Below are positions 37,873-49,795 of a DNA stretch of 64,000 bases, piece after piece (within the stretch, counting starts at the first letter, position 1; every line of letters starts with the position of its first letter). Made by a program: the position numbers and the translations under genes. Under the pieces are notes generated by a model. That model was given only the letters and a program-made list of their open reading frames with translations, was not told where the DNA came from and did no database searches. Source of the stretch: Streptomyces sp. JB150. GTDB taxonomy: Bacteria; Actinomycetota; Actinomycetes; Streptomycetales; Streptomycetaceae. The stretch covers positions 2,456,556 to 2,520,555 of the forward strand of contig NZ_CP049780.1 of assembly GCF_011193355.1 (NCBI RefSeq), read 5' to 3'.

Positions 37873-40118
37873 CGCCGGCTCCTTCGGCCGCCGCGGCGGC
37901 GGCCGCGCCGGCGTGTCTCACGGTTGCCCGCCTCCGGCGAGGGCACGGTCGCCGCGGTCTGCTGCTGCTCCGCCGGGCTCTCGGGGGCCTGCTGGCTGGC
38001 CTGCTGCTCCTTCGCCACGTCCTCGGGGAGCTTGGGCGCGGTGATGGAGCCGTCGGTCTGGATCTTCGGCAGGCTCTTCTGCGGGGTGGGCAGCAGGGCG
38101 TTCTTCTTGTCGATGGCGCCGTCGTCGGAGACGCCGTAGAGCGCGTCGTAGATGTTGCGGACCGCCGGGCCGGAGGCGCCGGAGCCCGTACCACCCTGGG
38201 AGATGGTCATCACGATCGCGTAGTCGTCGGTGTAGGTGGCGAACCAGGAGGTGGTCTGCTTGCCGTACACCTCCGCCGTGCCGGTCTTGGCGTGCATCGG
38301 GATCTCGTCCTGCGGCCAGCCGCCGAACCGCCACGCGGCCGTGCCGCGGGTGGCGACGCCGGCCAGGGCCTCGTCCATCTGGGCGAGGGTCTGCTTGCTG
38401 ACCGGGAGCCGGCCGTGCGACTTCGGCCGGATCTCCTCGACCTCCTTGCCGTCGGGGCTGATGACGGCCTTGCCGACGGTCGGCGTGTAGAGGGTGCCGC
38501 CGTTGGAGATGGCCGCGTAGATGGTGGCCATCTGGATGGGGGTCACGAGGGTGTCGCCCTGGCCGATGGAGTAGTTGATCTCGTCACCGGCGCGCATCTT
38601 GTTGCCTTCGAGGCAGTTCTCGTAGGCGATGCGCTCGACGTAGTCGCCGTCCTTCTTGCCCGTCTTGCACCAGGCGTCCTTGTTGGCCTCCCAGTACCGC
38701 TGCTTCCACTCGCGGTCGGGGACGCGGCCGGAGACCTCGTTGGGCAGGTCGATGCCGGTCTCCTTGCCGAGGCCGAACTGGTGGGCGGCCTTGTAGAACC
38801 AGTCCTTGGGCTTGCCCTTGGGGTTGATGCCGCCGTCCTTCTTCCACTCGCTGTGCGCGAGCCGGTAGTAGACGGTGTCGCAGGAGACCTCCAGGGCGCG
38901 GCCGAGGTCGATCGCGCCGTGGTTCTGCGACTCGAAGTTCTTGAAGACCTGGCCGCCGACCGAGTACGCGCTGGAGCACTCGTAGCGGCCGTCGAAGTCG
39001 TAGCCCGCCTGGACCGCGGCGGCCGTGGAGACCACCTTGAAGATGGAGCCGGGGGCGGCCTGACCCTGTATGGCCCGGTTCAGCAGGGGGTAGTTGGAGG
39101 ACTTGCCGGTGAGCTTGCGGTAGTCCTTGGCGGAGATGCCGCCGACCCAGGCGTTGGGGTCGTACGTCGGGTTGGAGGCCATCGCGACGATGCGGCCGGT
39201 CCTGGCCTCCATGACCACGACGGCGCCCGCGTCGGCCTTGTACCGCTCCTGGGTGTTGCGGTCCCACTCCTTGCGGGCGGCCTCCATCGCCTCGTTCAGC
39301 TCGTACTCGGCGACGCGCTGGACGCGGGCGTCGATGCTGGTGACGAGGTTGGAGCCGGGCTGGGCGGCGTCCGACTCGGCCTGGCCGATGACCCGGCCGA
39401 GGTTGTCCACCTCGTAGCGGGTGACGCCGGCCTTGCCGCGCAGCGCCTTGTCGTACTGGCGCTCAAGGCCGGAACGGCCGACCTGGTCGGAGCGCAGGAA
39501 GGGCGAGTCGGTGTCCTGGGCCTGCTGGATCTCCTCGTCGGTGACCGGGGAGAGATAGCCGAGGACCTGGGCGGTGTTGGCCTTGCCCGGGCTCGGGTAG
39601 CGGCGCACGGCCTGGGGTTCGGCGGTGATGCCGGGGAAGTCCTCGGCGCGTTCGCGGATCTGCAGGGCCTGGCGGGGGGTGGCCTCGTCGGTGATGGGGA
39701 TCGGCTGGTACGGCGAGCCGTTCCAGCAGGGCTGGGGGGTGTCGGCGTCGCAGAGCCGGACCTTCTCCTTGACCTCCTTCGGGGTCATCCCGAGGACGCC
39801 GGCGAGCTTGGTGAGGACGGCTTCGCCGTCGTCCTTCATCTTCATCAGCTCGGTGCGGGAGGCGGAGACCACCAGCCGGGTCTCGTTGTCGGCGAGGGGC
39901 ACGCCGCGCGCGTCCAGGATCGAGCCGCGGACGGCGGGCTGGACGACCTGCTGGACGTGGTTGCCCGAGGCCTCCTTGGCGTACTCCGCGCCTTGGCGGA
40001 TCTGGAGATACCACAGCCGGCCGCCGAGGGTGGCGAGGAGGGAGAGGACGAGGACCTGGACGACGATGAGCCGGGTCTGGACGCGCGGCGTCCGTCCGGT
40101 CTCGGGGATGTTGGTCAC
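37869..40118 (-). CDS. pbp2: Penicillin-binding protein 2, class B transpeptidase
   Basis: Cross-links peptidoglycan in the mre complex. 749 aa: N-terminal membrane anchor (RLIVVQVLVLSLLATLGGRLWYLQI), PBP dimerisation domain (RGSILDARGVPLADN; YLSPVTDEEIQQAQD; GRSGLERQYDKALRGK), then the transpeptidase domain with catalytic serine in APGSIFK (about residue 357), SxN-type YSIGQGD and KTGTAEV (about 611). The C-terminal 120 residues are Gln/Ala/Pro and Arg-rich, ending RGRRRGGRRSRR, which is a feature of Streptomyces homologues. Start GTG 40118 follows GGGGGAG. Confidence 0.96.
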   Translation of the reverse strand: MTNIPETGRTPRVQTRLIVVQVLVLSLLATLGGRLWYLQIRQGAEYAKEASGNHVQQVVQPAVRGSILDARGVPLADNETRLVVSASRTELMKMKDDGEAVLTKLAGVLGMTPKEVKEKVRLCDADTPQPCWNGSPYQPIPITDEATPRQALQIRERAEDFPGITAEPQAVRRYPSPGKANTAQVLGYLSPVTDEEIQQAQDTDSPFLRSDQVGRSGLERQYDKALRGKAGVTRYEVDNLGRVIGQAESDAAQPGSNLVTSIDARVQRVAEYELNEAMEAARKEWDRNTQERYKADAGAVVVMEARTGRIVAMASNPTYDPNAWVGGISAKDYRKLTGKSSNYPLLNRAIQGQAAPGSIFKVVSTAAAVQAGYDFDGRYECSSAYSVGGQVFKNFESQNHGAIDLGRALEVSCDTVYYRLAHSEWKKDGGINPKGKPKDWFYKAAHQFGLGKETGIDLPNEVSGRVPDREWKQRYWEANKDAWCKTGKKDGDYVERIAYENCLEGNKMRAGDEINYSIGQGDTLVTPIQMATIYAAISNGGTLYTPTVGKAVISPDGKEVEEIRPKSHGRLPVSKQTLAQMDEALAGVATRGTAAWRFGGWPQDEIPMHAKTGTAEVYGKQTTSWFATYTDDYAIVMTISQGGTGSGASGPAVRNIYDALYGVSDDGAIDKKNALLPTPQKSLPKIQTDGSITAPKLPEDVAKEQQASQQAPESPAEQQQTAATVPSPEAGNRETRRRGRRRGGRRSRR

Positions 40119-40238
40119 TGCGGCTGCTCCCCCTCTCAGTACGCGAACGGGTGGGTGCGGGCGGAAACGGGCGGGGTGAGAACGGGTGAGGCGAGTGCAA
40201 GTGAGGAACGAAGGGCCCGTGAGCTGCGGTTCCTCGCA

Positions 40239-40260
40239 AGTTCACCCGTTGTGGTGAACT
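40239..40260 (-). terminator. Short hairpin between mreD and pbp2
   Basis: AGTTCACC (40239-40246) and GGTGAACT (40253-40260), 8-bp perfect with a 6-base loop, lies 10 bp after the mreD stop. It may attenuate read-through from mreBCD into pbp2-rodA. Confidence 0.5.
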
Positions 40261-40269
40261 CAGCCGGAT

Positions 40270-40941
40270 TCACAGCCGCTTGACCCCCTTGATGCGCCCG
40301 GCGCGGGCGGTGCGGGCTCTGGCGGCCTTCATTCTGAGGCCGCTGCGCTGTCCCCCGATGCGCAGGCCGGTGCCGGAGGCGAGCCAGCCCTCGGAGATGT
40401 CGGTGCCCTGGGCGGCGGAGCCGGCCTCGGCGAGCGGGTCGTTGTCGGCGCGGCGGGCCAGCGCCATGACGCCGGGCACCACGAAGGGCGCGAGCAGCAG
40501 GTCGTAGAGGACGGCGGTGAACAGCAGGCCGCCGAGGCCGACGTGGCGGGCGGCGGTGTCGCCGACGAGGGCGCCCACCCCGGCGTACAGCAGGGTCGTG
40601 CCGATCGCGGCGGCAGCCACCACGGCCATGGTGCCGGTGGCGGACTTCAGCCGGCCGTTCTCCGGCTTGACGAGTCCGGCCAGGTAGCCGACGACGCACA
40701 GCACCAGCGCGTAGCGGCCGGCGGCGTGGTCGGCGGGCGGGGAGAGGTCGGCGAGCAGTCCGGCGCCGAAGCCGACGAGGGCGCCGCCGACGTGGCCGTA
40801 GACCAGGGCGAGGCCGAGGACGGTGAGCAGCAGCAGGTCGGGGACGGCGCCCGGGAGGTGCAGCCGGGCCAGGACGCTGACCTGGAAGACCAGGGCGACG
40901 ACGACCAGGGCGGAGGAGAGCAGGATCCGGTTGAAGCGCAT
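40270..40941 (-). CDS. mreD: Rod-shape/spore-wall membrane protein MreD
   Basis: Five or six hydrophobic helices: MRFNRILLSSALVVVALVFQVSVLARL, LLLLTVLGLALVYGHVGGALVGFGAGLLADL, YALVLCVVGYLAGLV, MAVVAAAAIGTTLLYAGVGALV and LGGLLFTAVLYDLLLAPFVVPGVMAL. The C-terminal 60 residues are cytoplasmic and basic (RSGLRMKAARARTARAGRIKG). 223 aa. AGGGGGAG precedes the ATG. 16 bp separate it from mreC. In Streptomyces mre proteins act in spore-wall synthesis. Confidence 0.94.
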   Translation of the reverse strand: MRFNRILLSSALVVVALVFQVSVLARLHLPGAVPDLLLLTVLGLALVYGHVGGALVGFGAGLLADLSPPADHAAGRYALVLCVVGYLAGLVKPENGRLKSATGTMAVVAAAAIGTTLLYAGVGALVGDTAARHVGLGGLLFTAVLYDLLLAPFVVPGVMALARRADNDPLAEAGSAAQGTDISEGWLASGTGLRIGGQRSGLRMKAARARTARAGRIKGVKRL

Positions 40942-40957
40942 GGAAGGTCAGCTCCCC

Positions 40958-41908
40958 CTACTGGTCTTGCGACGGGAACTCGCCGGAGCCGGGCGCCTCG
41001 GCCGACGGGGTGACCGTCACCGTCACAGTCGGCCTCGGGGTCGGCTTGGGCTTGGGCGGCAGAACGGTGTCGCGCGGGTCCTTCTCGGGTGTCTGCACGA
41101 CGACGCCGACGACGTCGAGCTTGGTGAAGCTGACGTACGGCGTGACGTACAGGGTGCGGGTCAGGTCGCCGCCGGAGGGGTCGACGCGGGAGACCACGCC
41201 GACCGGGACACCGGGCACGAACGGCTTGTCGGCCTGCGAGCCGAAGGTGACCAGGCGGTCGCCCTTCTTGATCTGCGCCTTGCCGTTGAGGAGTTCCACG
41301 CGCAGCGGGCGGTCGCCCTGGCCCGCGGCGAAGCCCAGCTCGTCGCTGCCCTCCATCCGGGTGCCGACGGTGAAGTCGGGGTCGTTGGCGAGCAGCACGG
41401 TGGCGGTGTCCGGGCCGACGGTGGTGACGCGGCCGACGAGTCCGTCGCCGTTGAGGACGGTCATGTCGCGCTTGATGCCGTCGTTGGCGCCGACGTCGAT
41501 GGTGATGGTCCAGGAGAAGCCCTGCGCGGCTCCTATGGCGATGACCTCGGCGCCCTTGATGCCGTACTGACCGCGGCCCGCGATCTTCAGCATGTCGTCG
41601 AGCTGCCGGAGTCTGCTGCGGGTGCGGTCGTCGCTGCCGAGCTTCGCCTTCAACGCCGCGTTCTGCCGTTCCAGTTCGGCCATGCGGTCGTGCCGCTCGC
41701 CGGAGTCACGGACGGCGGCGATCGCGTTGCCGACCGGGTCGACGGCGGACGCCACTCCGTTCTCGATCGGGCCGAAGACCGTGGCCGCGGCGCGCCGGGC
41801 ACCGTCGACCGGTGAGTCCTCCCCGCCGCGGATGTCCACCGTGATCAGCGCGAACGCGATGGCGATCAGCAGCACCAGGAGCAGCCGGCTCTCTCGTGTG
41901 TCCCTCAC
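40958..41908 (-). CDS. mreC: Cell-shape protein MreC
   Basis: One membrane anchor (LLLVLLIAIAFALITVDI, about residues 9-26), then a coiled coil (DRMAELERQNAALKAKLGSDDRTRSRLRQLDDML, about 75-110) and the outer beta domain (GAAQGFSWTITIDVGANDGIKRDMTVLNGDGLVGRVTTVGPDTATVLLANDPDFTVG). The last 50 residues are Pro/Thr/Lys-rich. 316 aa. Starts at GTG 41908. Confidence 0.95.
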   Translation of the reverse strand: MRDTRESRLLLVLLIAIAFALITVDIRGGEDSPVDGARRAAATVFGPIENGVASAVDPVGNAIAAVRDSGERHDRMAELERQNAALKAKLGSDDRTRSRLRQLDDMLKIAGRGQYGIKGAEVIAIGAAQGFSWTITIDVGANDGIKRDMTVLNGDGLVGRVTTVGPDTATVLLANDPDFTVGTRMEGSDELGFAAGQGDRPLRVELLNGKAQIKKGDRLVTFGSQADKPFVPGVPVGVVSRVDPSGGDLTRTLYVTPYVSFTKLDVVGVVVQTPEKDPRDTVLPPKPKPTPRPTVTVTVTPSAEAPGSGEFPSQDQ

Positions 41909-42037
41909 GTGCGGCGGCCGTGCCCTTCCTCATAGGAACTGGTGTGTGAACAGGAACTGATGTGTGAGCTTATGCCTATACCAACGATCCGCCGCACGAG
42001 AGGGATTGGCCTCGTACGGCGGAATCGTCGTCACAGG

Positions 42038-43069
42038 TCATCGGCGCGGTGCCGCGTCGAGCACCTGCTGCAGCGCCTCGAACTCCTCGACACACTTGCC
42101 GGAGCCGAGCGCCACGCTGTCCAGCGGGTCCTCGGCGATGTGGATCGGCATGCCCGTCTCGCGCCGCAGCCGCTCGTCCAGGCCGCGCAGCAGCGCGCCG
42201 CCGCCGGTCAGAACGATTCCGCGGTCCATGATGTCGCCGGACAGCTCCGGCGGGCACTTGTCCAGGGTGGTCTTCACGGCATCGACGATCGCGTTGACGG
42301 GCTCCTCGATCGCCTTGCGCACCTCCGCGGCGGAGATGACGACGGTCTTGGGCAGCCCGGAGACGAGATCCCGGCCCCGGATTTCGGTGTGCTCGTCGGT
42401 GTCCAGGTCGTACGCCGAACCGATCGTGATCTTGATCTGTTCGGCCGTGCGCTCACCCAGCAGGAGGGAGTACTCCTTCTTGATGTGCTGGATGATCGCG
42501 TTGTCCAGCTCGTCGCCCGCGACACGGATGGACTGGGCGGTGACGATGCCGCCGAGGGAGATGACCGCGACCTCCGTCGTGCCGCCGCCGATGTCCACCA
42601 CCATGTTGCCCGTGGCCTCGTGGACCGGCAGGCCGGAGCCGATGGCGGCGGCCATGGGCTCCTCGATGATGTGCACCTGGCGGGCGCCGGCCTGGGACGA
42701 CGCCTCGATGACGGCGCGGCGCTCGACGCCGGTGATGCCGGAGGGCACACAGACGACGACCCGCGGCCGAGCCAGATACCGCCGCTTGTGGATCTTCAGG
42801 ATGAAGTAGCGGAGCATGCGCTCGGTGATCTCGAAGTCGGCGATGACGCCGTCCTTCAGGGGGCGCACGGCGACGATGTTGCCCGGCGTCCGCCCGATCA
42901 TCTTCTTCGCTTCGGCACCGACCGCGAGGATGCCACCGGTGTTGGTGTTGATCGCGACGACGGACGGCTCGTTGAGTACGATCCCGCGACCCCTGACGTA
43001 CACCAGCGTGTTGGCGGTCCCGAGGTCGACAGCCATGTCACGGCCGATGAACGACATTGAGTTCCCCAT
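42038..43069 (-). CDS. mreB: Actin-like cytoskeletal protein MreB
   Basis: Bacterial actin that positions wall synthesis, mostly during sporulation in Streptomyces. 343 aa. [40 protein letters not shown] opens the fold. ATP site: [26 protein letters not shown] and [18 protein letters not shown]. The start at 43069 is preceded by only a weak ribosome site, and an internal ATG (MSFIGRD) with GGGGAA ahead is possible. First gene of the mreBCD-pbp2-rodA series. Confidence 0.98.
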   Translation of the reverse strand: MGNSMSFIGRDMAVDLGTANTLVYVRGRGIVLNEPSVVAINTNTGGILAVGAEAKKMIGRTPGNIVAVRPLKDGVIADFEITERMLRYFILKIHKRRYLARPRVVVCVPSGITGVERRAVIEASSQAGARQVHIIEEPMAAAIGSGLPVHEATGNMVVDIGGGTTEVAVISLGGIVTAQSIRVAGDELDNAIIQHIKKEYSLLLGERTAEQIKITIGSAYDLDTDEHTEIRGRDLVSGLPKTVVISAAEVRKAIEEPVNAIVDAVKTTLDKCPPELSGDIMDRGIVLTGGGALLRGLDERLRRETGMPIHIAEDPLDSVALGSGKCVEEFEALQQVLDAAPRR

Positions 43070-43385
43070 CAGGATTCGTCTGGCCTTCCCACCAAGCTTT
43101 TGAAGGCTTGTCAGGTCGGCGAGGTGGGTGCTGTGACGTGAAGTGCCTCCATCGTAGACGCGCCTTCACGGCAACCGCGCGAGGGTCTTCGCCATTGTCA
43201 GCAGATGGCGCGCCGCCCCGCTTGTGGAGACGGTCCATCGGAGGGGTTCGTTCCCCCGATCGCCACGGCATATGCCAAGCCACGGCCGAAAACGTACGGC
43301 CGTGGCTGGTCGGCGACCCGGGGCAGCTGACGCCCCGTCAGAAAACTCCCTGGAAAATTCGCAACCGGGCGGCCCGGAGGCGGGG
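43070..43385. other. Intergenic region: mreB promoters and ndk terminator
   Basis: About 315 bp. The mreB-proximal half should hold the mre promoter(s); I cannot place a confident -10/-35. The ndk-proximal half contains the hairpin at 43278-43307. No gene-like frame. Confidence 0.5.
43278..43307 (-). terminator. Terminator after ndk
   Basis: AGCCACGGCCG (43278-43288) and CGGCCGTGGCT (43297-43307), 11-bp perfect, loop of 8 A-rich bases. Confidence 0.7.
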
Positions 43386-43799
43386 TCAGGCGCGGCCGGG
43401 GAAGAAGATTTTGACCTCGCGCTCGGCGGACTCCTCGGAGTCGGACGCGTGGATCAGGTTCTCGCGGACGATGACGCCGTAGTCACCGCGGATGGAGCCC
43501 GGCGCGGCGGCGATCGGGTCGGTCGGCCCGGCCAGCTGCCGCACGCCCTCGATGACCCGCTCGCCCTCGACGATCATCGCCACGACCGGGCCGGAGGACA
43601 TGAAGTCCACCAGCGGCTCGTAGAACGGCTTGCCCTTGTGCTCGCCGTAGTGCTGCTCCAGCGTCTCCTGGTCCAGGGTGCGCAGCTCCAGCGCGGTGAT
43701 CTGCCAGCCGGCCTTCCGCTCGATACGGCTGATGATCTCGCCGGTCAGGCCACGACGGACGGCGTCGGGCTTGAGGAGGACGAGGGTGCGCTGGGTCAC
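43386..43799 (-). CDS. ndk: Nucleoside diphosphate kinase
   Basis: Balances NTP pools by phosphate transfer through a histidine. [17 protein letters not shown] at the start; catalytic H117 in [15 protein letters not shown]. 137 aa with the GTG start at 43799 (AGGAG 7 bases ahead), exactly the family length; the longer frame to 43820 is not supported. Confidence 0.97.
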   Translation of the reverse strand: MTQRTLVLLKPDAVRRGLTGEIISRIERKAGWQITALELRTLDQETLEQHYGEHKGKPFYEPLVDFMSSGPVVAMIVEGERVIEGVRQLAGPTDPIAAAPGSIRGDYGVIVRENLIHASDSEESAEREVKIFFPGRA

Positions 43800-43865
43800 G
43801 ACGGACTCCTTTGAGATCAAGTTGTGCGGGGTGGGTCGAGGCTACAGGGCGACCCGGAGGCGCTG

Positions 43866-44231
43866 TCACACAGCGTCAGCCTGAGAAGCTTGGGAAGATT
43901 CGGCCTGCGCCGCAAATCGGGCCTTCGCCTCGTCCACCTTCCTCCCGAAATGCACCGACGCCCACCACAGCGCCGCGAACACCACGCCCAGGACGAACAT
44001 CATCGGCACGACGAACCCGGACGCGATCAGCGCGATCTGCAGCGCCCACCCGAGGGCGACGCCGCCGGGCCGGGTGACCATCCCGCACAGCACCAGGCAC
44101 AGGAACATCGCGATCCCGCTGACCGTCCACACCGTCGACATGGACAGGCCGGGTTCCTTCATCGCGACCAGCCCGGCGAAGCCGATGATGAAGAACTCGC
44201 CGATCAGCGTCGAAGCACAGAGCGTACGCAT
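43866..44231 (-). CDS. DUF4233 small membrane protein
   Basis: 121 aa, four hydrophobic helices: TLIGEFFIIGFAGLVAM, STVWTVSGIAMFLCLVLCGMV, GWALQIALIASGFVVPMMFVLGVVFAALWWASVHFG. The C-terminus is charged (KVDEAKARFAAQAESSQASQADAV). ATG 44231 has GAGGA ahead and starts 10 bp after the folC stop, so it is probably translated from the folC mRNA. This folC-linked family is conserved in actinobacteria; function unknown. Confidence 0.88.
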   Translation of the reverse strand: MRTLCASTLIGEFFIIGFAGLVAMKEPGLSMSTVWTVSGIAMFLCLVLCGMVTRPGGVALGWALQIALIASGFVVPMMFVLGVVFAALWWASVHFGRKVDEAKARFAAQAESSQASQADAV

Positions 44232-44241
44232 GGGTGGTTCC

Positions 44242-45765
44242 TCAGCCCTTCCCCAGCAGCAGCCGGGCCTCGCCGACCGTGATGACGGATCCGGTGACGA
44301 GGACGCCGCCGCCGGCGAACTCGCCTTCCTCCTCGGCCAGCGTGATCGCCGCCTCCAGCGCGTCCGGCAGCCGCGGCTCGACCTGTACCCGCTCCTCGCC
44401 GAACACCTCGACGGCGATCGCGGCCAGTTCGTCGGCCTCCATCGCGCGATGGCTGGAGTTCTGCGTGACGACGACCTCGGCGAACACCGGCTCGAACGCC
44501 TCCAGCAGCCCGCGCACGTTCTTGTCGGCGCTCGCGCCGACCACCCCGACGAGCCGGCTGAACTGGAACGCCTCACCGATCGCCTCGGCCGTCACCCGCG
44601 CCCCCGCCGGGTTGTGCGCGGCGTCCAGCACCACGGTCGGCGAGCGCCGTACGACCTCCAGGCGGCCCGGCGAGGACACCGCCGCGAACGCCTTGCGGAC
44701 CGCGTCGATGTCCAGCGGCTCCGCGCGCTGCGCGCCGACCCCGAAGAACGCCTCCACCGCGGCCAGCGCGACGGCCGCGTTGTGCGCCTGGTGGGCGCCG
44801 TGCAGCGGCAGGTACACCTCGGTGTACTCGCCGCCCAGGCCGCGCAGCGTCAGCAGCTGACCGCCGACCGCCACCTGCCGGGCCACCACGCCGAACTCCA
44901 GGCCCTCCCGGGCCACCGTGGCGTCGACCTCGACGGCCTTCTTCAGCACCACCTGGGCCGCGTCCACCGGCTGCTGCGCCAGGATCACGGTCGCGCCCTG
45001 CTTGACGATCCCGGACTTCTCACCGGCGATCTCACCGGGCGTCTCGCCCAGCCGGTCGGTGTGGTCCAGGTCGATCGGGGTGATCACGGCGACATCCCCG
45101 TCGATCACGTTCGTGGCGTCCCAGGAGCCGCCCATGCCGACCTCGACGACGGCCACGTCCACCGGGGCGTCCGCGAACGCCGCGTACGCCATGCCGGTCA
45201 GCACCTCGAAGAAGGACAGCCGGTACTCCTGCGAGGCGTCGACCATCTCGACGTACGGCTTGATGTCCCGGTACGTCTCGATGAACCGCTCCGCCGTAAT
45301 CGGCGCGCCGTCCAGGCTGATGCGCTCGGTGATCGACTGCACGTGCGGCGAGGTGTACCGGCCGGTGCGCAGCTCGAAGGCGCCGAGCAGGGCCTCGATC
45401 ATGCGGGCCGTCGACGTCTTGCCGTTGGTCCCCGTGATGTGGATCGACGGGTACGACCGCTGGGGCTCGCCCAGGACGTCCATCAGCGCCGCGATCCGGG
45501 TGACCGACGGCTCCAGCTTGGTCTCGCCCCAGCGGGTCGCCAGCTCGGCCTCGACCTCGCGCAGGGCCTGGTCGACCTCCGGGTCCTCCGGCCGCGCGGG
45601 CACGTCCGCCTGCGGCGGGCCGCCCTGGGTGCGCAGGGTGCGGCTGCCGGCCTCGATCACCGCGAGGTCGGGGTCACGGGTGGTCTCCGCCTCGATGATC
45701 TCGTCGAAGGAGTCGAGGGGGTCGGGCTGGTCGCTCTGGTCGCTGGTGCCGGGGATGTCGCTCAC
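44242..45765 (-). CDS. folC: Folylpolyglutamate synthase / dihydrofolate synthase
   Basis: ATP-dependent ligase adding glutamate to folates. P-loop ITGTNGKTSTARMIEALL (residues about 115-132), Mur-ligase-like motif VEVGMGGSWDATNVIDGDVAVITPIDLDHTDRLG, GEIAGEKSGIVK and VLDAAHNPAGARVTAEAI. 507 aa, longer than the usual 430 because of a 60-residue acidic N-terminal extension with no recognised domain. GTG start. Upstream of the DUF4233 gene and downstream of valS in the same direction. Confidence 0.95.
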   Translation of the reverse strand: MSDIPGTSDQSDQPDPLDSFDEIIEAETTRDPDLAVIEAGSRTLRTQGGPPQADVPARPEDPEVDQALREVEAELATRWGETKLEPSVTRIAALMDVLGEPQRSYPSIHITGTNGKTSTARMIEALLGAFELRTGRYTSPHVQSITERISLDGAPITAERFIETYRDIKPYVEMVDASQEYRLSFFEVLTGMAYAAFADAPVDVAVVEVGMGGSWDATNVIDGDVAVITPIDLDHTDRLGETPGEIAGEKSGIVKQGATVILAQQPVDAAQVVLKKAVEVDATVAREGLEFGVVARQVAVGGQLLTLRGLGGEYTEVYLPLHGAHQAHNAAVALAAVEAFFGVGAQRAEPLDIDAVRKAFAAVSSPGRLEVVRRSPTVVLDAAHNPAGARVTAEAIGEAFQFSRLVGVVGASADKNVRGLLEAFEPVFAEVVVTQNSSHRAMEADELAAIAVEVFGEERVQVEPRLPDALEAAITLAEEEGEFAGGGVLVTGSVITVGEARLLLGKG

Positions 45766-45856
45766 GGGGCCAGTCTACGGAGAGGCGCTGACAACGCGTG
45801 CGGTGGCTTGCGGCGCCTGCGGAGAGGGCGGCTCGGGGCGTCGTGCGGCTGCGGGC

Positions 45857-45891
45857 CGCGGGGGCTGCTCGCGCAGTTCCCCGCGCCCCTT
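45857..45891. repeat. Copy of an element widespread in Streptomyces intergenic DNA
   Basis: On the minus strand it reads AGGGGCGCGGGGAACTGCGC followed by GAGCAGCCCCCGCGG. It folds as a nested hairpin: CGCGGGG/CCCCGCG outer, CTGC/GCAG inner. I recognise the core GGGGCGCGGGGAACTGCGCG as frequent between Streptomyces genes, but cannot count it here. Confidence 0.6.
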
Positions 45892-45902
45892 CCGGCAGGA
45901 GA

Positions 45903-45935
45903 AGGCCCCCGGCGCTCTCTCTGCACCGGGGGCCT
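45903..45935 (-). terminator. Terminator after valS
   Basis: AGGCCCCCGG (45903-45912) and CCGGGGGCCT (45926-45935), 10-bp perfect, loop of 13 bases, 31 bp after the valS stop. Confidence 0.7.
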
Positions 45936-45965
45936 CCCTCACGTACGCGCCTCACGCACGCGGCC

Positions 45966-48590
<2,625 letters not shown>

Positions 48591-48726
48591 GGGCTCAGTT
48601 TAGGGGTGTCACGGCACGGTCCCGAAACTCGATTCCTTCGTAACAGTGCGCACCCCGATGCGGTGGGTTCCGGCCGCCTGCGCCAGGATGTCAGGTACGC
48701 ATAAGCATCTGGAGGGGAACCCAGTA

Positions 48727-49644
48727 ATGAGCTACAACCAGCCGGGCCCGTACGGCGGGCAGCCCCAGCAGCCCGGACCGTACGGTCAGCCGGGCCCCTA
48801 CGGCCAGCAGCCGCAGGCACCCCAGCCCGGCTACGGCTACCCCCAGCAGCCCACCCAGCCGCAGCCCGGCTACGGCTACCCGCAGCAGCCCCAGGGCGTC
48901 CCGCCCCAGCAGCCCCCCTACGGCCAGGCCCCCTACGGCGCGCCCCAGCCCCCCGTCCCGGCCGGCGGCAAGAAGAAGACGGGCCTCGTCATCGGCGCGG
49001 TCGCGGTCGTGGCGGCGATCGCGGTCGGCGCGTACTTCCTCCTGGCGGGGGGCAGCGGCGGCGGCTCCGACATCGCGGACGACGGCCCCCACAAGCTGAC
49101 GACGCCAGCGACGGTGCTCGGCGAGTACAAGAAGAAGAGCGACGACAGCGACACGATGACGGGCGACGACATCAAGGACGCTGAGAAGTGGGGCGTGAAG
49201 AACCCCACGGACGTCGAAGCTCAGTACCAGGCGGGCAACAAGGACAACCCGCTGGCGCAGAAGCTCATCCAGTTCGGCGGCGTCTACGGCGAGATCGAGG
49301 ATCCCGAGAAGGTCGTCGACGCCTTCTTCGCCTACATGGAGACGGAGTCGAAGAAGAGCGACTCTGAGGCCACCCTCGTCGGAGAGGCCAAGTCCTACGA
49401 CAACGCCGAGGGCGCGGTCCTCAAGTGCCAGGACATCAAGAGCGACCTCAGTGGCTCCTCGTCCGGCACGTCCTCGGGCCCGAGCGAGATGAACGTGACC
49501 ATCTGCGTCTGGAGCGACCACAGCACCATGGGCATGGTGATGCCGATGGACGTCGCCAGCATGGCCGCCGAGAAGCCGACCGACCAGGCGGCCGCGGCCG
49601 ACATCGCCGCCAAGTTCCGCAAGGAAGTCCGCGTCAAGGCCTGA
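48727..49644 (+). CDS. Pro/Gln/Tyr-rich single-pass membrane protein, 305 aa
   Basis: Residues 1-80 are a QPGPYGQ/PGYGYPQQP repeat, typical of actinobacterial tails that interact with kinases or FHA proteins. KKKTGLVIGAVAVVAAIAVGAYFLLAGG (about 83-108) is a single helix. The rest (195 residues) is an outer domain with two cysteines (LKCQDIKSDL, MNVTICVW) and LGEYKKKSDDSD, DAEKWGVKNPTDVEAQYQAG. GGAGGGG stands before ATG 48727. It ends in a strong terminator. Similar Streptomyces proteins are hypothetical. Confidence 0.85.
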   Translation: MSYNQPGPYGGQPQQPGPYGQPGPYGQQPQAPQPGYGYPQQPTQPQPGYGYPQQPQGVPPQQPPYGQAPYGAPQPPVPAGGKKKTGLVIGAVAVVAAIAVGAYFLLAGGSGGGSDIADDGPHKLTTPATVLGEYKKKSDDSDTMTGDDIKDAEKWGVKNPTDVEAQYQAGNKDNPLAQKLIQFGGVYGEIEDPEKVVDAFFAYMETESKKSDSEATLVGEAKSYDNAEGAVLKCQDIKSDLSGSSSGTSSGPSEMNVTICVWSDHSTMGMVMPMDVASMAAEKPTDQAAAADIAAKFRKEVRVKA

Positions 49645-49662
49645 CCGAATGTCGGCATCAAG

Positions 49663-49701
49663 GTTGCGGCTCACCCAATCGTCGACTGGGTGAGCCGCAA
49701 C
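49663..49701 (+). terminator. Terminator between convergent genes
   Basis: GTTGCGGCTCACCCA (49663-49677) and TGGGTGAGCCGCAAC (49687-49701), 15-bp perfect, 9-base loop, 18 bp after the preceding stop. Could serve both directions. Confidence 0.85.
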
Positions 49702-49795
49702 GCGCTGGCAGGCTTGACGAACTACGAGGCTTGCACGCAGGCCGCCTCACGTGCGATTGCGTGAACGCCTATCCTCTTCATGTCCTGAGTCAAGT

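Noticed and set aside
48591..48726. Possible T-box leader before valS
   Set aside because: Only 136 bp separate the divergent starts, and I saw no T-box core sequence or specifier stem. The tRNA-sensing class is not expected for valS in actinomycetes.
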